DNA from: Bacteroidales bacterium
GTDB lineage: Bacteria > Bacteroidota > Bacteroidia > Bacteroidales > M50B96
NCBI GenBank assembly: GCA_021740905.1
Contig: JAIOYV010000001.1
Span: 62,001-126,000, forward strand
Reading direction: 5' to 3'
DNA: 64,000 nt
Made by a program: the position numbers and the translations under genes. A model generated the notes under the pieces. The model had not been told where the DNA came from, ran no database searches, and saw nothing but the letters and a program-made list of their open reading frames with translations. This document shows positions 28,047 through 37,400 of the stretch, piece after piece; positions within the stretch are counted from its first letter, which is position 1; each line of letters opens with the position of its first letter.

Positions 28047-29414
28047 ATGAATACTGAAAACGAAGGAAACAACCGAAATATCATCAAGGTAATCGGAGTG
28101 GGTGGCGGTGGCAGCAATGCCGTAAACCACATGTTTCGCCTGGGGATAAAAGATGTCGAATTTGTAATTTGCAACACCGATTCGCAAGCCTTGGAAAAAA
28201 GCCCTGTGCCCCACAAAATCCAACTTGGGATGGCCCTCACCGAAGGCCGGGGTGCCGGGAACAAACCTGAACAAGGGAAACAATCGGCCATAGAAAACCT
28301 GAGCGAAATCGAAGAGATGCTATCCCAAAACACCAAGATGGCTTTCATCACGGCCGGGATGGGCGGCGGAACCGGAACCGGAGCTGCCCCTATCATTGCC
28401 AAAACCGCACAGGAAATGGGCATCCTTACCGTAGGGATTGTCACTATACCGTTTCGTTTCGAGGGGCAACGGCGGCTAAACCAAGCCAAGGAAGGGATCA
28501 TAGAGATTAGTGAATTTGTCGATTCCTTGCTGGTGATCAGCAACGAAAAGCTGCGCGAAATCCACGGCGACCTAACCATTTCCGATGCCTTCTCGAAAGC
28601 CGACAATGTGCTCACCATTGCCGCCAAAGGGATTGCCGAGATCATCACTGTGCATGGCTATGTAAACGTTGACTTTGCAGACGTGGAAACCGTGATGCGT
28701 GGCAGTGGAGTGGCCATAATGGGATCGGCCACCGCAATGGGTGAAAACCGCGCTATCGATGCTATCCGTGACGCCCTTACTTCTCCCCTGTTGAACAACA
28801 ACAACATAAACGGGGCAACAAACATCCTCTTGAATATTACCTCGGGAAAAGAAGAGGCCACCATGAGCGAGATTGGCCGCATCAACGACTTTGTGCAGGA
28901 ATGTGCCGGGTCGAACGCCAACATTATCTGGGGCAACGGCACCGACACAAACCTCAACCAGGAGATTTGTGTGACCGTGATTGCCACCGGGTTTAAAGCC
29001 GACATCATCCCCGAGCTGTATTCCAACCAGGCGCGAAAAACCGAATTGTTTGAGCTGGGAGGAAATCGTTCAGGAAATTCGCGACCTGTGAAAGTGGTGC
29101 AACAGGAGATTGATTTTTCGGTAAGCCACAGCGAGGGCAAGAGTGAAGGAATTCGCCCAGGGGAAAACTTCCAAAAAATATCGGGATCGGGCAACCGGCC
29201 CCAAAACCAGCCCCAACCCCAGGAAAACCGCACCTGGCGAAAAACCGAAGAGATCGACGAAATGGAAACAGTCCCGGCTTACAAACGCAAAGGCCTCCAA
29301 ATCGACAACCCCGACCCGCACCACAGCTCCAACGTGCCCCGCTACTACATCACCGAAGAAGACGGCCAGACAGTGATAAAAAAAAATAAGTGGCTGCACG
29401 ATAAGGCGGATTAG
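28047..29414 (+). CDS. ftsZ: FtsZ, canonical copy
   Basis: Main division tubulin, 455 aa. Motifs: GVGGGGSNAVNHM (17-29), GGGTGTG at 106-112, T7 loop NVDFAD at 207-212. After a Q/N/P-rich linker it has the Bacteroidota C-terminal peptide VPAYKRKGLQ (about 409-418), which binds FtsA, and a terminal extension ending NKWLHDKAD that is typical for the phylum. On this basis it is the orthologue of the single FtsZ of other Bacteroidota; copies 1 and 2 are extra. Last gene of the dcw cluster. Confidence 0.95.
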   Translation: MNTENEGNNRNIIKVIGVGGGGSNAVNHMFRLGIKDVEFVICNTDSQALEKSPVPHKIQLGMALTEGRGAGNKPEQGKQSAIENLSEIEEMLSQNTKMAFITAGMGGGTGTGAAPIIAKTAQEMGILTVGIVTIPFRFEGQRRLNQAKEGIIEISEFVDSLLVISNEKLREIHGDLTISDAFSKADNVLTIAAKGIAEIITVHGYVNVDFADVETVMRGSGVAIMGSATAMGENRAIDAIRDALTSPLLNNNNINGATNILLNITSGKEEATMSEIGRINDFVQECAGSNANIIWGNGTDTNLNQEICVTVIATGFKADIIPELYSNQARKTELFELGGNRSGNSRPVKVVQQEIDFSVSHSEGKSEGIRPGENFQKISGSGNRPQNQPQPQENRTWRKTEEIDEMETVPAYKRKGLQIDNPDPHHSSNVPRYYITEEDGQTVIKKNKWLHDKAD

Positions 29415-29594
29415 GGGGAATAGCACAGAGAGGATAAAAATTTTCATTACTTTTAAAGTTATTATGATGGCATATAATTTTAGGGATGAAATTATTTGAA
29501 CGAATGAAGATAAACTTCCGCTTAAAATACAGATTTCCGTTTGTGTGAGAAGCTTTCTTGCCAGATTTAGAAGAAATAAATTGAATTACTTTTA

Positions 29595-29602
29595 TACATT
29601 TG
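29595..29602 (+). promoter_or_regulatory. Predicted -7 element of TIR-like gene
   Basis: TACATTTG matches TAnnTTTG exactly and lies 25 nt before the ATG at 29627. A -33 element is not obvious. It supports independent transcription of the next gene from the dcw operon. Confidence 0.4.
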
Positions 29603-29626
29603 CTTTGTAACATAAATAAAAATAAA

Positions 29627-30718
29627 ATGGCCAGAATACCAATGGAAATAGTGAAAGTTGGGAGTAACTTTCAAACGGAAATAATAGAGGCAATAGAAAA
29701 ATGCAACTCTTTACAAGATGATTTTATTTTTAGCTTTTTGCCTTTAGATGAAGAGCAAAAGTTTCAAACTTTAAATTTTAAGAAAGCGGTGGTTTCGGAT
29801 TTAATTCCGTTAATGATTCAGAAACGAAATGATTTAAGAGGTTATCATCCTTTTATGATTTTTATTTTTGACGGAGAATTAACAAATGGCGAATATGAAA
29901 ATTTATTTGGGTATGGAGAGCCCGAAAACGGAATAGGACTACTGTCGTCAAACAATATAACTGAGATCATCATACCTTCAGATAAAATGGTTAGCTACTT
30001 TATATTCTTCTTTGCTAGATATGCAATCAATACAATGCTTCCAGATCATCATAACCATTATGACACAAGAGGATGTGTATTTGATTTCAGAGAGTTAAAA
30101 ACAGACTTGACTAAAAGTATGAGGTCAGGTGCAATATGCGATCAATGTAGGATGGAAATGTTATCTGGTGATTACTCATTAACTACTAAACAATTCATAT
30201 CCTTAAATATTCTCTTTGAAGAATCAGGAAGAATATTAAATGAAAAAGTTGAGACTAAAGTAGTAAAAACGAAACAAAAGATTTTCATTGGATCTTCCGT
30301 GGAAGGATTAGAAGTTGCAAGAACAATTCAAAGTGAATTGAGTCATGATTTTGAACTTGAAATTTGGAATCAAGGTACTTTCGATATATTAGGAAAATCC
30401 TACTTAGAATGTCTTGAAGAAGCAACTAAGAAATTCAACTTTGGAATTTTCGTGTTTACGCCGGATGATAAAATTACATCAAGGGGAGAACAAAAATCTA
30501 TGGCAAGAGATAATGTTATATTTGAATTAGGTATGTTCTTAGGAAAACTATCAAGACTAAAATCTTTTATAGTATACCCAACAAATGAAAACATGCATAT
30601 AATGTCGGACTTTAACGGTATAACAACTGCAAATTATGACTCTGAACATTCTAATTTGAAAGCATCCTTAGGCCCTGCCTGTTCAAAAATGAGAGATTCA
30701 ATTAAATACGCTACATAA
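29627..30718 (+). CDS. Orphan TIR-like domain protein, candidate defence effector
   Basis: 363 aa from ATG 29627 (an upstream TTG lies inside the -7 element and was rejected). The C-terminal part (about residues 215-363) matches the predicted nucleotide-binding TIR-like family (PF10137 type, found in some CBASS/Pycsar effectors): KIFIGSSVEGLEVARTIQ, FGIFVFTPDD, and ARDNVIFELGMFLGKL, whose Glu (about 300) corresponds to the NADase catalytic Glu. The N-terminal 215 residues are not recognised; they contain HNHYDTRGCVFDF and a CDQC pair (C171, C174) that may bind metal. No cyclase or other defence partner is adjacent. The gene is visibly more AT-rich than the ftsZ genes, suggesting transfer. Antiphage function is inference. 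Confidence 0.75.
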   Translation: MARIPMEIVKVGSNFQTEIIEAIEKCNSLQDDFIFSFLPLDEEQKFQTLNFKKAVVSDLIPLMIQKRNDLRGYHPFMIFIFDGELTNGEYENLFGYGEPENGIGLLSSNNITEIIIPSDKMVSYFIFFFARYAINTMLPDHHNHYDTRGCVFDFRELKTDLTKSMRSGAICDQCRMEMLSGDYSLTTKQFISLNILFEESGRILNEKVETKVVKTKQKIFIGSSVEGLEVARTIQSELSHDFELEIWNQGTFDILGKSYLECLEEATKKFNFGIFVFTPDDKITSRGEQKSMARDNVIFELGMFLGKLSRLKSFIVYPTNENMHIMSDFNGITTANYDSEHSNLKASLGPACSKMRDSIKYAT

Positions 30719-30826
30719 TAAATATAAATATGAGCGGTCTATAAGACCCAGCAATTATTTCCGATTGAACTACATCCTGGTCAGTTTTCTATGCACTTGT
30801 CAAGGAGTTTGAAGTTTTTCCCTCGC

Positions 30827-31013
30827 TACCGCACAGCTTGTCCCGGTATCGAGAATTGCATCGTGTGGGTTAAAAGAAAAAGTGTTATTGATAGATTGGG
30901 TTTTTAAAGGTGCGTAAGCTTATTTTTGGGGATAAGGCCATTGGATGATAGGTTTGTTAAATGATAAAAACCGATAGGATCGAAATTCTGAAACCGGGAC
31001 AAGCTGTGCAGTA
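30827..31013. repeat. 21-bp inverted repeat pair in the TIR-transposase gap
   Basis: 30827-30847 and 30993-31013 are inverted copies with one mismatch (core GCACAGCTTGTCCCGG), 145 nt apart. The enclosed DNA has no gene. The word CGGGACAAGCT recurs at 44116-44126. The gap 30719-31232 otherwise holds only this pair and the REP unit at 31049. Confidence 0.65.
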
Positions 31014-31048
31014 GCATGGCAATGGCATGAGAGAAGGGGCATACCATT

Positions 31049-31137
31049 GAGACGCAAGCCTTGCGTCTCTACCACAGTGCTAAATGACCCTAGACCGTTT
31101 ATTGATCCGGAATGTAGAGACGCAAGGCTTGCGTCTC
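31049..31137. repeat. REP/BIME-like unit upstream of tyrosine transposase
   Basis: An 89-bp unit made of two near-perfect 21-nt palindromes (31049-31069 and 31117-31137; arms GAGACGCAAG and CTTGCGTCTC) facing each other around a 47-nt spacer. A second copy of the same length lies at 31829-31917, on the other side of the transposase gene. Confidence 0.85.
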
Positions 31138-31232
31138 ATTTATTCAATCACCGAAATAAAATAGTTGAGATTTTATTTTTCATAAACCGCAAATTTTCAT
31201 AAATTCGTACCATTGTAGTAATCAAATAGTCA

Positions 31233-31808
31233 ATGGACAAATTTCAGGATAAATACAGGATTGATTCGGCCAGGGCACATTGGTGGGATTATTCGATGGA
31301 AGGTGCCTATTTTATAACAATTTGTTCGGCTGGGCATGAATGCATATTTGGGAAGATTCAAAATAAAGAAATGATTTTGTCCAAAATTGGAGAAATTGCG
31401 CAACAAGAATGGGAAAAATCATTCGATATCAGGAAGGAGTTGTTTTGTGATTTGTATGTGATAATGCCAAACCATATACATTCCATATTACGCATCGACT
31501 ACAGTGAATATTTTTTTCCGGTACAAAAACAAGACATTGCATCTAATGAAATATACAAACCTGGTTTTTTTGAGAAGGATCATGGTGTTGCCTTTCGCTC
31601 ACCAAAATCAATATCAACTTTTGTGGGTGGTTTTAAATCATCGGTAACCAAAAGGATTAATAAGCTTTGTAACCCTCAGCAGGAAACTGTTTGGCAATCG
31701 CGTTTTCACGACCATATCATCAGGGATCGTGGTGAATATATCAAAATCAGGAATTATATTGAATCAAACCCTAAAAATTGGGAACAGGATAGGTTTTACA
31801 GGGAATAA
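31233..31808 (+). CDS. REP-associated tyrosine transposase (RAYT, Y1/HUH)
   Basis: IS200/IS605-like single-strand transposase of the TnpA_REP type, 191 aa. HUH motif in IMPNHIHSIL (H81, H83); candidate nucleophile tyrosines are in GEYIKIRNYIESNP (Y169, Y175). Other family marks: YFITICSAGHECIFG, FVGGFKSSVTKRIN and VWQSRFHDHIIRD. Unlike IS200 it lacks its own IS ends but stands between two 89-bp REP pairs, the layout expected for a domesticated RAYT that mobilises or processes REP sequences. The frame is intact. Confidence 0.92.
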   Translation: MDKFQDKYRIDSARAHWWDYSMEGAYFITICSAGHECIFGKIQNKEMILSKIGEIAQQEWEKSFDIRKELFCDLYVIMPNHIHSILRIDYSEYFFPVQKQDIASNEIYKPGFFEKDHGVAFRSPKSISTFVGGFKSSVTKRINKLCNPQQETVWQSRFHDHIIRDRGEYIKIRNYIESNPKNWEQDRFYRE

Positions 31809-31828
31809 AATAATGAAAATGAAATACT

Positions 31829-31917
31829 AAGACGCAAGCCTTGCGTCTCTACCACAGTGCTAATTGAACCTAGACCGTTTATTGATCCGGAATGTAGAGT
31901 CGCAAGGCTTGTGTCTC
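31829..31917. repeat. REP/BIME-like unit downstream of tyrosine transposase
   Basis: A second copy of the 89-bp unit at 31049-31137, with few mismatches and the same internal spacing (palindromes at 31829-31849 and 31897-31917). Its right palindrome has mutated positions (GAGTCGC / GTGTCTC), so it may be the less active copy. Confidence 0.85.
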
Positions 31918-32008
31918 AATAGCCAAAAACCGAAACCATTCTTTTCATAAAAAAATCCTTAATTTTACCCTCATGGTGCATAGGATTAAACCTCAAATAC
32001 AAAAAAAT

Positions 32009-32344
32009 ATGAAGAAGCTAATTTTATTTACAGCCTTGGTGATTGCGATCGCAAGCTCTATGGCGCAGAAAGTCTATTCCGTGGATTCTGATTACCAAGC
32101 TGACGTTAAAGCGTTTGTTGTTGATGCAGAATACAAGGCCGACCTCTTAGTGTATAAAGTAGATGCGGATTATAAAGCTGGGGACAACGATGGTAAATGG
32201 TATTTTACAGATGCCGCGTACAAAGCAAAAAAGAAAATATTTTTTGTTGACGCAAATTACAAAGCAGATTTAAAGATTTTCTTTGTTGACTCAGAATATA
32301 AAGCAGGTTGGAAAGAAAACTCTAAAAAGCATTTAATGTATTAA
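32009..32344 (+). CDS. Small secreted DUF6150-like repeat protein
   Basis: 111 aa from ATG 32009 (an upstream ATG at 31973 would put 12 charged residues before the signal peptide). Signal peptide MKKLILFTALVIAIASSMAQ, then about six copies of a 15-17-residue unit of the form VDxxYKADxxVFxVD (SDYQADVKAFVVDAEYKADLL, DADYKAG, DAAYKAKKKIF, DANYKADLKIF, DSEYKAG). It resembles the DUF6150 repeat family known mainly from Bacteroidota; function unknown. Confidence 0.7.
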   Translation: MKKLILFTALVIAIASSMAQKVYSVDSDYQADVKAFVVDAEYKADLLVYKVDADYKAGDNDGKWYFTDAAYKAKKKIFFVDANYKADLKIFFVDSEYKAGWKENSKKHLMY

Positions 32345-32525
32345 AACCAAGGCACAATCGAGTAGGAAGTCCCATAAGTAAAAACTGATTAGGAGACTCT
32401 CTTCCCGCTACTGCTCAGCATTTTCCGGTTTTCCCGCGCTACGGCACGCTTGCCCCTAAAATCCGCATGTCTAAAAAAAGCCTTAGTTTTGTTTTGACCT
32501 TTTATAAAAGGAACAAATCCAATCT

Positions 32526-32566
32526 AAAAAAAGGAATGTTCACCAGCCAAAGCCGGCAAACATTCC
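32526..32566 (-). terminator. Rho-independent terminator at the end of the glucan locus
   Basis: On the minus strand, an 8-bp stem (GGAATGTT / AACATTCC; plus 32533-32566) with an inner GCCGGC/GGCTGG stem is followed by seven T (plus 32526-32532). It lies 33 nt past the stop of the last gene of the minus-strand locus. Confidence 0.75.
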
Positions 32567-32598
32567 ATTCTAAAAAAACCTAATAACCCAAAAAAAAC

Positions 32599-34377
32599 TT
32601 AATTCTTTATAATCCGGTTTGAAGAAATTACACTGTTGTCGTTTAAGATGGTTACAATATAAATGCCTTCTGTCAATTCTGAGAGGTCTACGGTTGTGCG
32701 ACTAGTTAAAATTTCTGAAGCATAAACCTCTTTTCCAAGCACATCATAAATTTTAATTTGATTGGCATCGGCATAGCCTTCCAGTGTCAACATATCGTTA
32801 ACCGGGACAGGATATACTTTTACCGAAGAGAAAGAGGCTTCATCAATTGAAAGTGGTTCGCCAAACATTACATCGTCCCAATAGAATACATTGCCGGTTC
32901 CGACGTTGCCAAAATTGAAAAATATCGATGCCTTGTCGTACACAAAGGCTAAGTTGAAAGCGGGTGTCCCGACTGTATTATTAGTAGTAAAATCGAAGGT
33001 AATGGTTTCCCAGGCATTGGCTACTGTGGTTAACTCAAGAGTCTCACAGCTATTGGCAGGAGTATTTTTTTCTTCCACTTTTAAAAGAACAGGAATACCG
33101 ACAGCAGGTGAATATACCCTAAGGTTCATTTTTGTAGCAGAGGCTGTAAATGGAATGGGTGAAGAGAATCCATCTGGCCGGCCAATGGTTGTACCTGCCC
33201 ATACTTCGGCACCTACTGCTTTTGTGGTAATGGCTACTGTATTTGTCGATACTACAGGGTCGGGACCTAAAACTGATGCAGCATTTCCAAAATCGGTAAG
33301 TGTGTAATCTACCAATGGGTCTTCAAAAGTTACAGGAAGTGAAATTTGTGTCAGGGTGGTTCCACCGCCCATAAATTCAACATCATCCCAATAGTAAACA
33401 TCACCAGCACCCATATTTCCAAAATCGAAAAAGATGGAAGCTTTGTCGAAATTCCAGGATAAATTTAAGATTGCCGTTAAGGGAGCTTCGTTACTGAAAT
33501 CAAATTCCAATGTTTCCCAGGCGTTGGCTACTGTTGTGAGAGCCTCTGTTTCACAGGTATGGGTATCGTCTAAATGATCTTCCACTTTTAAACGGATAGT
33601 TGTTCCTATGGCAGGCGAATAAACCTTCACCTTCATTTTGGTATCGGTTGCCGTGAAAGGGATAAGTGATGAAAAACCGGCGGGAGTACCAATAGTTGTT
33701 CCTGCCCATGTTTCGGCCAGATTTGCTTTTGTTGAAATAGCTACGATATTAGCAGCATTTACCGGGTCGGCACCTAAAACGGAAACGTTTCCACCAAAAT
33801 CAGTAAGTGTATAATCTACTGTGGCTGTATCTTCAAAAGTTACAGGAAGTGAAATTTGTGTTAACCCACTACCGCTACCTGGTACCAATTCCACATCATC
33901 GAAATAAAAAATGGTATCGCTAAAGGTGGCAAAATCGAAAAAGATCACAATCTTGTCGTAGAGGTTCGAGGCAGCCCCCGGAAAAGCAAACTCTAACTGT
34001 TGCCACTCATTCACGGTAGAAACTGATTGTGAAACTTCTACCGTGGTAGCTGTACCAGCCTGGTTTTCGAGCTTGAACAAAACGGTACAAGCAATGGGTG
34101 AAATCACCTTTAACTTAAAGGTATTGTTTACCGAAAAATCGAGGGGTGTGGTCAGGTTCGAATATGCATGCGCCCACTGTTCACCACCTCTATCGTATTC
34201 GGCACAATTGGCACTGGTGTTAATACCGGCAGAAACGGGATTCGCAACTATAGTTGGAAAATTAGGCCAACCTTCGAACGTGATATTCTGGTTGGCATCG
34301 AAATCGGTCAGCAATTGAGCGGACAAAAAGCCCAGGCCCATTAAGCTAACAACAAAAGAAAATAAAACTCTTTTCAT
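32599..34377 (-). CDS. T9SS surface protein with one A-B-B triad of glycan-binding-like modules
   Basis: 592 aa: signal peptide (1-21), module A (22-166), two modules B (172-336 and 342-506), and a C-terminal type-A sorting domain (about 511-592; VKVYPVPVNDMLTLEG, ending GIYIVTILNDNSVISSNRIIKN) for type IX secretion. The modules are beta-sandwich-like, about 145-165 residues each, ending in FYFDD (A) or YYWDD/FYWDD (B), and look like carbohydrate-binding modules; no catalytic domain is present. Module A begins with FEGWPNFP. The gene sits at the 3' end of the beta-glucan locus. Role as surface glucan binder is inferred from context; the module family could not be named. Confidence 0.75.
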   Translation of the reverse strand: MKRVLFSFVVSLMGLGFLSAQLLTDFDANQNITFEGWPNFPTIVANPVSAGINTSANCAEYDRGGEQWAHAYSNLTTPLDFSVNNTFKLKVISPIACTVLFKLENQAGTATTVEVSQSVSTVNEWQQLEFAFPGAASNLYDKIVIFFDFATFSDTIFYFDDVELVPGSGSGLTQISLPVTFEDTATVDYTLTDFGGNVSVLGADPVNAANIVAISTKANLAETWAGTTIGTPAGFSSLIPFTATDTKMKVKVYSPAIGTTIRLKVEDHLDDTHTCETEALTTVANAWETLEFDFSNEAPLTAILNLSWNFDKASIFFDFGNMGAGDVYYWDDVEFMGGGTTLTQISLPVTFEDPLVDYTLTDFGNAASVLGPDPVVSTNTVAITTKAVGAEVWAGTTIGRPDGFSSPIPFTASATKMNLRVYSPAVGIPVLLKVEEKNTPANSCETLELTTVANAWETITFDFTTNNTVGTPAFNLAFVYDKASIFFNFGNVGTGNVFYWDDVMFGEPLSIDEASFSSVKVYPVPVNDMLTLEGYADANQIKIYDVLGKEVYASEILTSRTTVDLSELTEGIYIVTILNDNSVISSNRIIKN

Positions 34378-34395
34378 AATTACTTTTTTTTAGAT

Positions 34396-34432
34396 GATCG
34401 GGAAGCCGAAATCGTTTAGCGACTTCCCGATC
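34396..34432. other. Strong hairpin between two module-protein genes
   Basis: Perfect 10-bp inverted repeat GATCGGGAAG (34396-34405) / CTTCCCGATC (34423-34432). On the minus (transcribed) strand it is followed by A residues, not T, so it is not a standard terminator; it may cap or protect the upstream 6-kb message. Confidence 0.55.
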
Positions 34433-34445
34433 AGAATAAATACTA

Positions 34446-37400
34446 TTATTTAATTACTTGAAATGCCTTTGTTTGGATATTATTTCCCGACTGGACACGG
34501 CAGAAGTAACTGCCCGCTGGTAAAGAAACCAGGTCTACATCAAACCTGTAGGTACCCGATGAAAGGTTTCCTTTTTGCAATACGTCCAATTTAGCACCTA
34601 AACTATTGTATACTGCCACTTCAACATAATCGCCATTGCTTATGCTGAATGAAATGGTACAATTGTCGGTGGCAGGATTTGGATAACATTCAACAGCAAG
34701 GTCGCTTGAAATGAAGCTAACTTTTTCGGCCACACTTATTCCATTCACTTCATAGCTATCGCTACCTTGTTGCCACGATTCAATTGTAACAGGGTTGGAC
34801 AAGCCACTTGCCTTGTTCCATAGTTGCACCTGGAAGGCTTCACCTGACATTAGACCATCCACTTCAGGAGTCAGATCATCGTTTCCCCAAAGGGTAACTA
34901 CGAAGTTTCCGCCCTCATAAGTTCCGGCTCCGACTAATGACCCTGTTTGGGTAAAGACGGCAATTTCATCACCCACTGCAGGATTTGATTCCCATGCCAC
35001 GACCGGGATCGCAAGGATATGATTGTTCCCAGTATTTGTGGCAGAAGGAAAATGAAAGCTTGAATTCATCACCGAATACCCTTTGCTTGCAGGTGCATTG
35101 GCTGGAAACGAATAGGTGAATTGGGCACTTGTCTTTATTTGATAACCTTCGCCCGGCATCATATTGCCAATGGCATTTAAGCCCCAAAGCGGCCAATAAA
35201 CAGTACCATTCCCATTTTTCATTATAATTACTTCGCTAAAGCTTGAGAACAATGCCTGGATATCGGCAGGTGATTGACGAAGATATCCTATCATTCCCCA
35301 ACCTTGCTGAATTGTCAGGATTGTATTTTCCGGCACAACGGCCGTCCCAACGATATCAAGGGTTTGGGCAGATGTTACTTTTATCTGATAACCCATGCCG
35401 ATTGTAAGATCACCAATAGCATTCAGATTGAATGATGGCCAATAAACCACACCATTTCCGTCTTTTACAATTTGTACTTCATTAACAATGCTGCTGAATA
35501 TACTGTCGAGCGATGCTTCATAAGGATCGATATAAGTAGAGAACATACTCCATCCATATACAATATTTAGTGTTTGGACATCAACCGATACGTCAATAAA
35601 TTCGATATCATCCCAATAGAAAATTTCGCCGGCACCCATATTTCCAAAGCCAAAGAATATAGCTACTTTATTATATGTCCATGATAGATTAAGCGCAGGT
35701 GTTGAAGGTTGTTCATTAGAAAGATCAAATTCTATGGTTTCCCAAGCATTGGCAACAGTGGTTGCGCCGAGTGTCTCACAGGAATGACTTCCATCGCTTT
35801 TGTCTTCCACTTTGAATAAAATAGGAATACCAGCAGCTGGTGAATATACCCGCATTTTCATTTTTGTAAGGCTTGAAGTGAAAGGGATTGCATTTGCCAA
35901 TCCATTCGCAATTCCGATAGGTGCTGTACCTGCCCACACTTCTGCATTGACAGTTTTGGTTGTTTTTCCAACAGTGTTAGAAGGATCAACCGGGTCAACG
36001 GCTAATTCGGAATAAGTGCCACCCCAAACTTCGAATGTATAATCTGTAGTTGCTGATTCAAAATCAACAGGAAGATCAATCTCATCCCAAACGAAAGGTA
36101 CAAACATCACATCATCCCAATAATACATAGCACCAGAACCTGCATTTCCAAAGTCGAAGAAAATGCTTGCCATGTCGTAGGTATTCACTAAATTAATTGC
36201 CGGATTCCCTGATGCGTAATCAAACACGAGGGTTTCCCAGGCATTGGCCACTGTGGTAGTAGCAAATGCTTCACTGAATATAGCACTATTGGTATGATCT
36301 TCAACTTTCAATAAAACACTTACTCCTGCAGCTGGAGAATAAACTTTTACACTCATTTTTGTGTCCATTGCTGTGAATGGGATCGCAGTGGCAAAACCAG
36401 CCGGTGTACTCATGGTGGTTCCTGCCCAGGTTTGAGCCCCTGCAGTTTTTGTTGTTACCGCTACATTGTTGGTCCCAACCACTGGATCGGTCCCTAATAC
36501 AGTTGCAGCCCCACCAAAATCGGTTAAGGTGTAATCGACATAAGCTCCTTCGAAATCGACAGGTAAGTCAATTTGTGAATAAACAATTTGTCCTTCTACC
36601 TGCATTACTTCATCGAAATAAAAGAGGGTGTCGTTGTTTGAGGCAAAATCGAAGAAAATTACAATTTTGTTGTACACATTCGACGCTGCACCCGTAAAGT
36701 TGTAGGATAGCTCTACCCATTCGTTAGCGGTTGTTACAGATGCCAATACTTCGGTAAATGCGGTTGCCCCCGACATGTCTTCCAGTTTCATTAAAACATC
36801 GCAAGTAATCGGCGACCATACCTTCATGGTAATTGTATTGTATTGAGAGAAATCGAGTGCGGTAGCGGGAAGTCCGGCAGCATGTGCCCAGGTTTCGCCC
36901 GTACGTTGGAAAGCGGCACAAGTATCGGTAGTGTTCATTCCTGTTGGATCAGGATTAACTACTTTACCTGGCCAGTTTGGCCATCCTTCGAAAGGAACAT
37001 TCTCGTTGTCATCAAAATCGTTGATGATTATGTAGTTGGGTGCCACAATTGGGGTATCAATAAATGTAACATCGTCCCAATAGTAAACCTCACCGGCACC
37101 TACATTTCCAAAACCAAAGAACAATCCAACTTTATCGTAGGTATTGGCTAAGTTTAGGGCGGGTGTACCATTTGACAAATCAAACACTAAAGTTTCCCAG
37201 GCATTGGCTACCGTTGTAGTATCAGTTACCTCGCATGATATTGCACCATTCGATTTGTTTTCTACTTTGCACAAAACAGGTGTACCAGCGGCAGGAGAAT
37301 AAACCCGCACTGCCATTTTTGTATGCAGTGCATCGAAAGGAATCGCATTGGCTAATCCATTGGCATTTCCAACTGCTGCTGTTCCAGCCCATGTCTGAGC

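Noticed and set aside
29595-29602. Upstream TTG at 29600 as start of the TIR-like gene
   Set aside because: It lies inside the predicted -7 element; ATG 29627 is better placed.
31049-31917. CRISPR array because of repeated palindromes
   Set aside because: Only two copies, separated by a transposase gene, no regular spacers and no cas genes.
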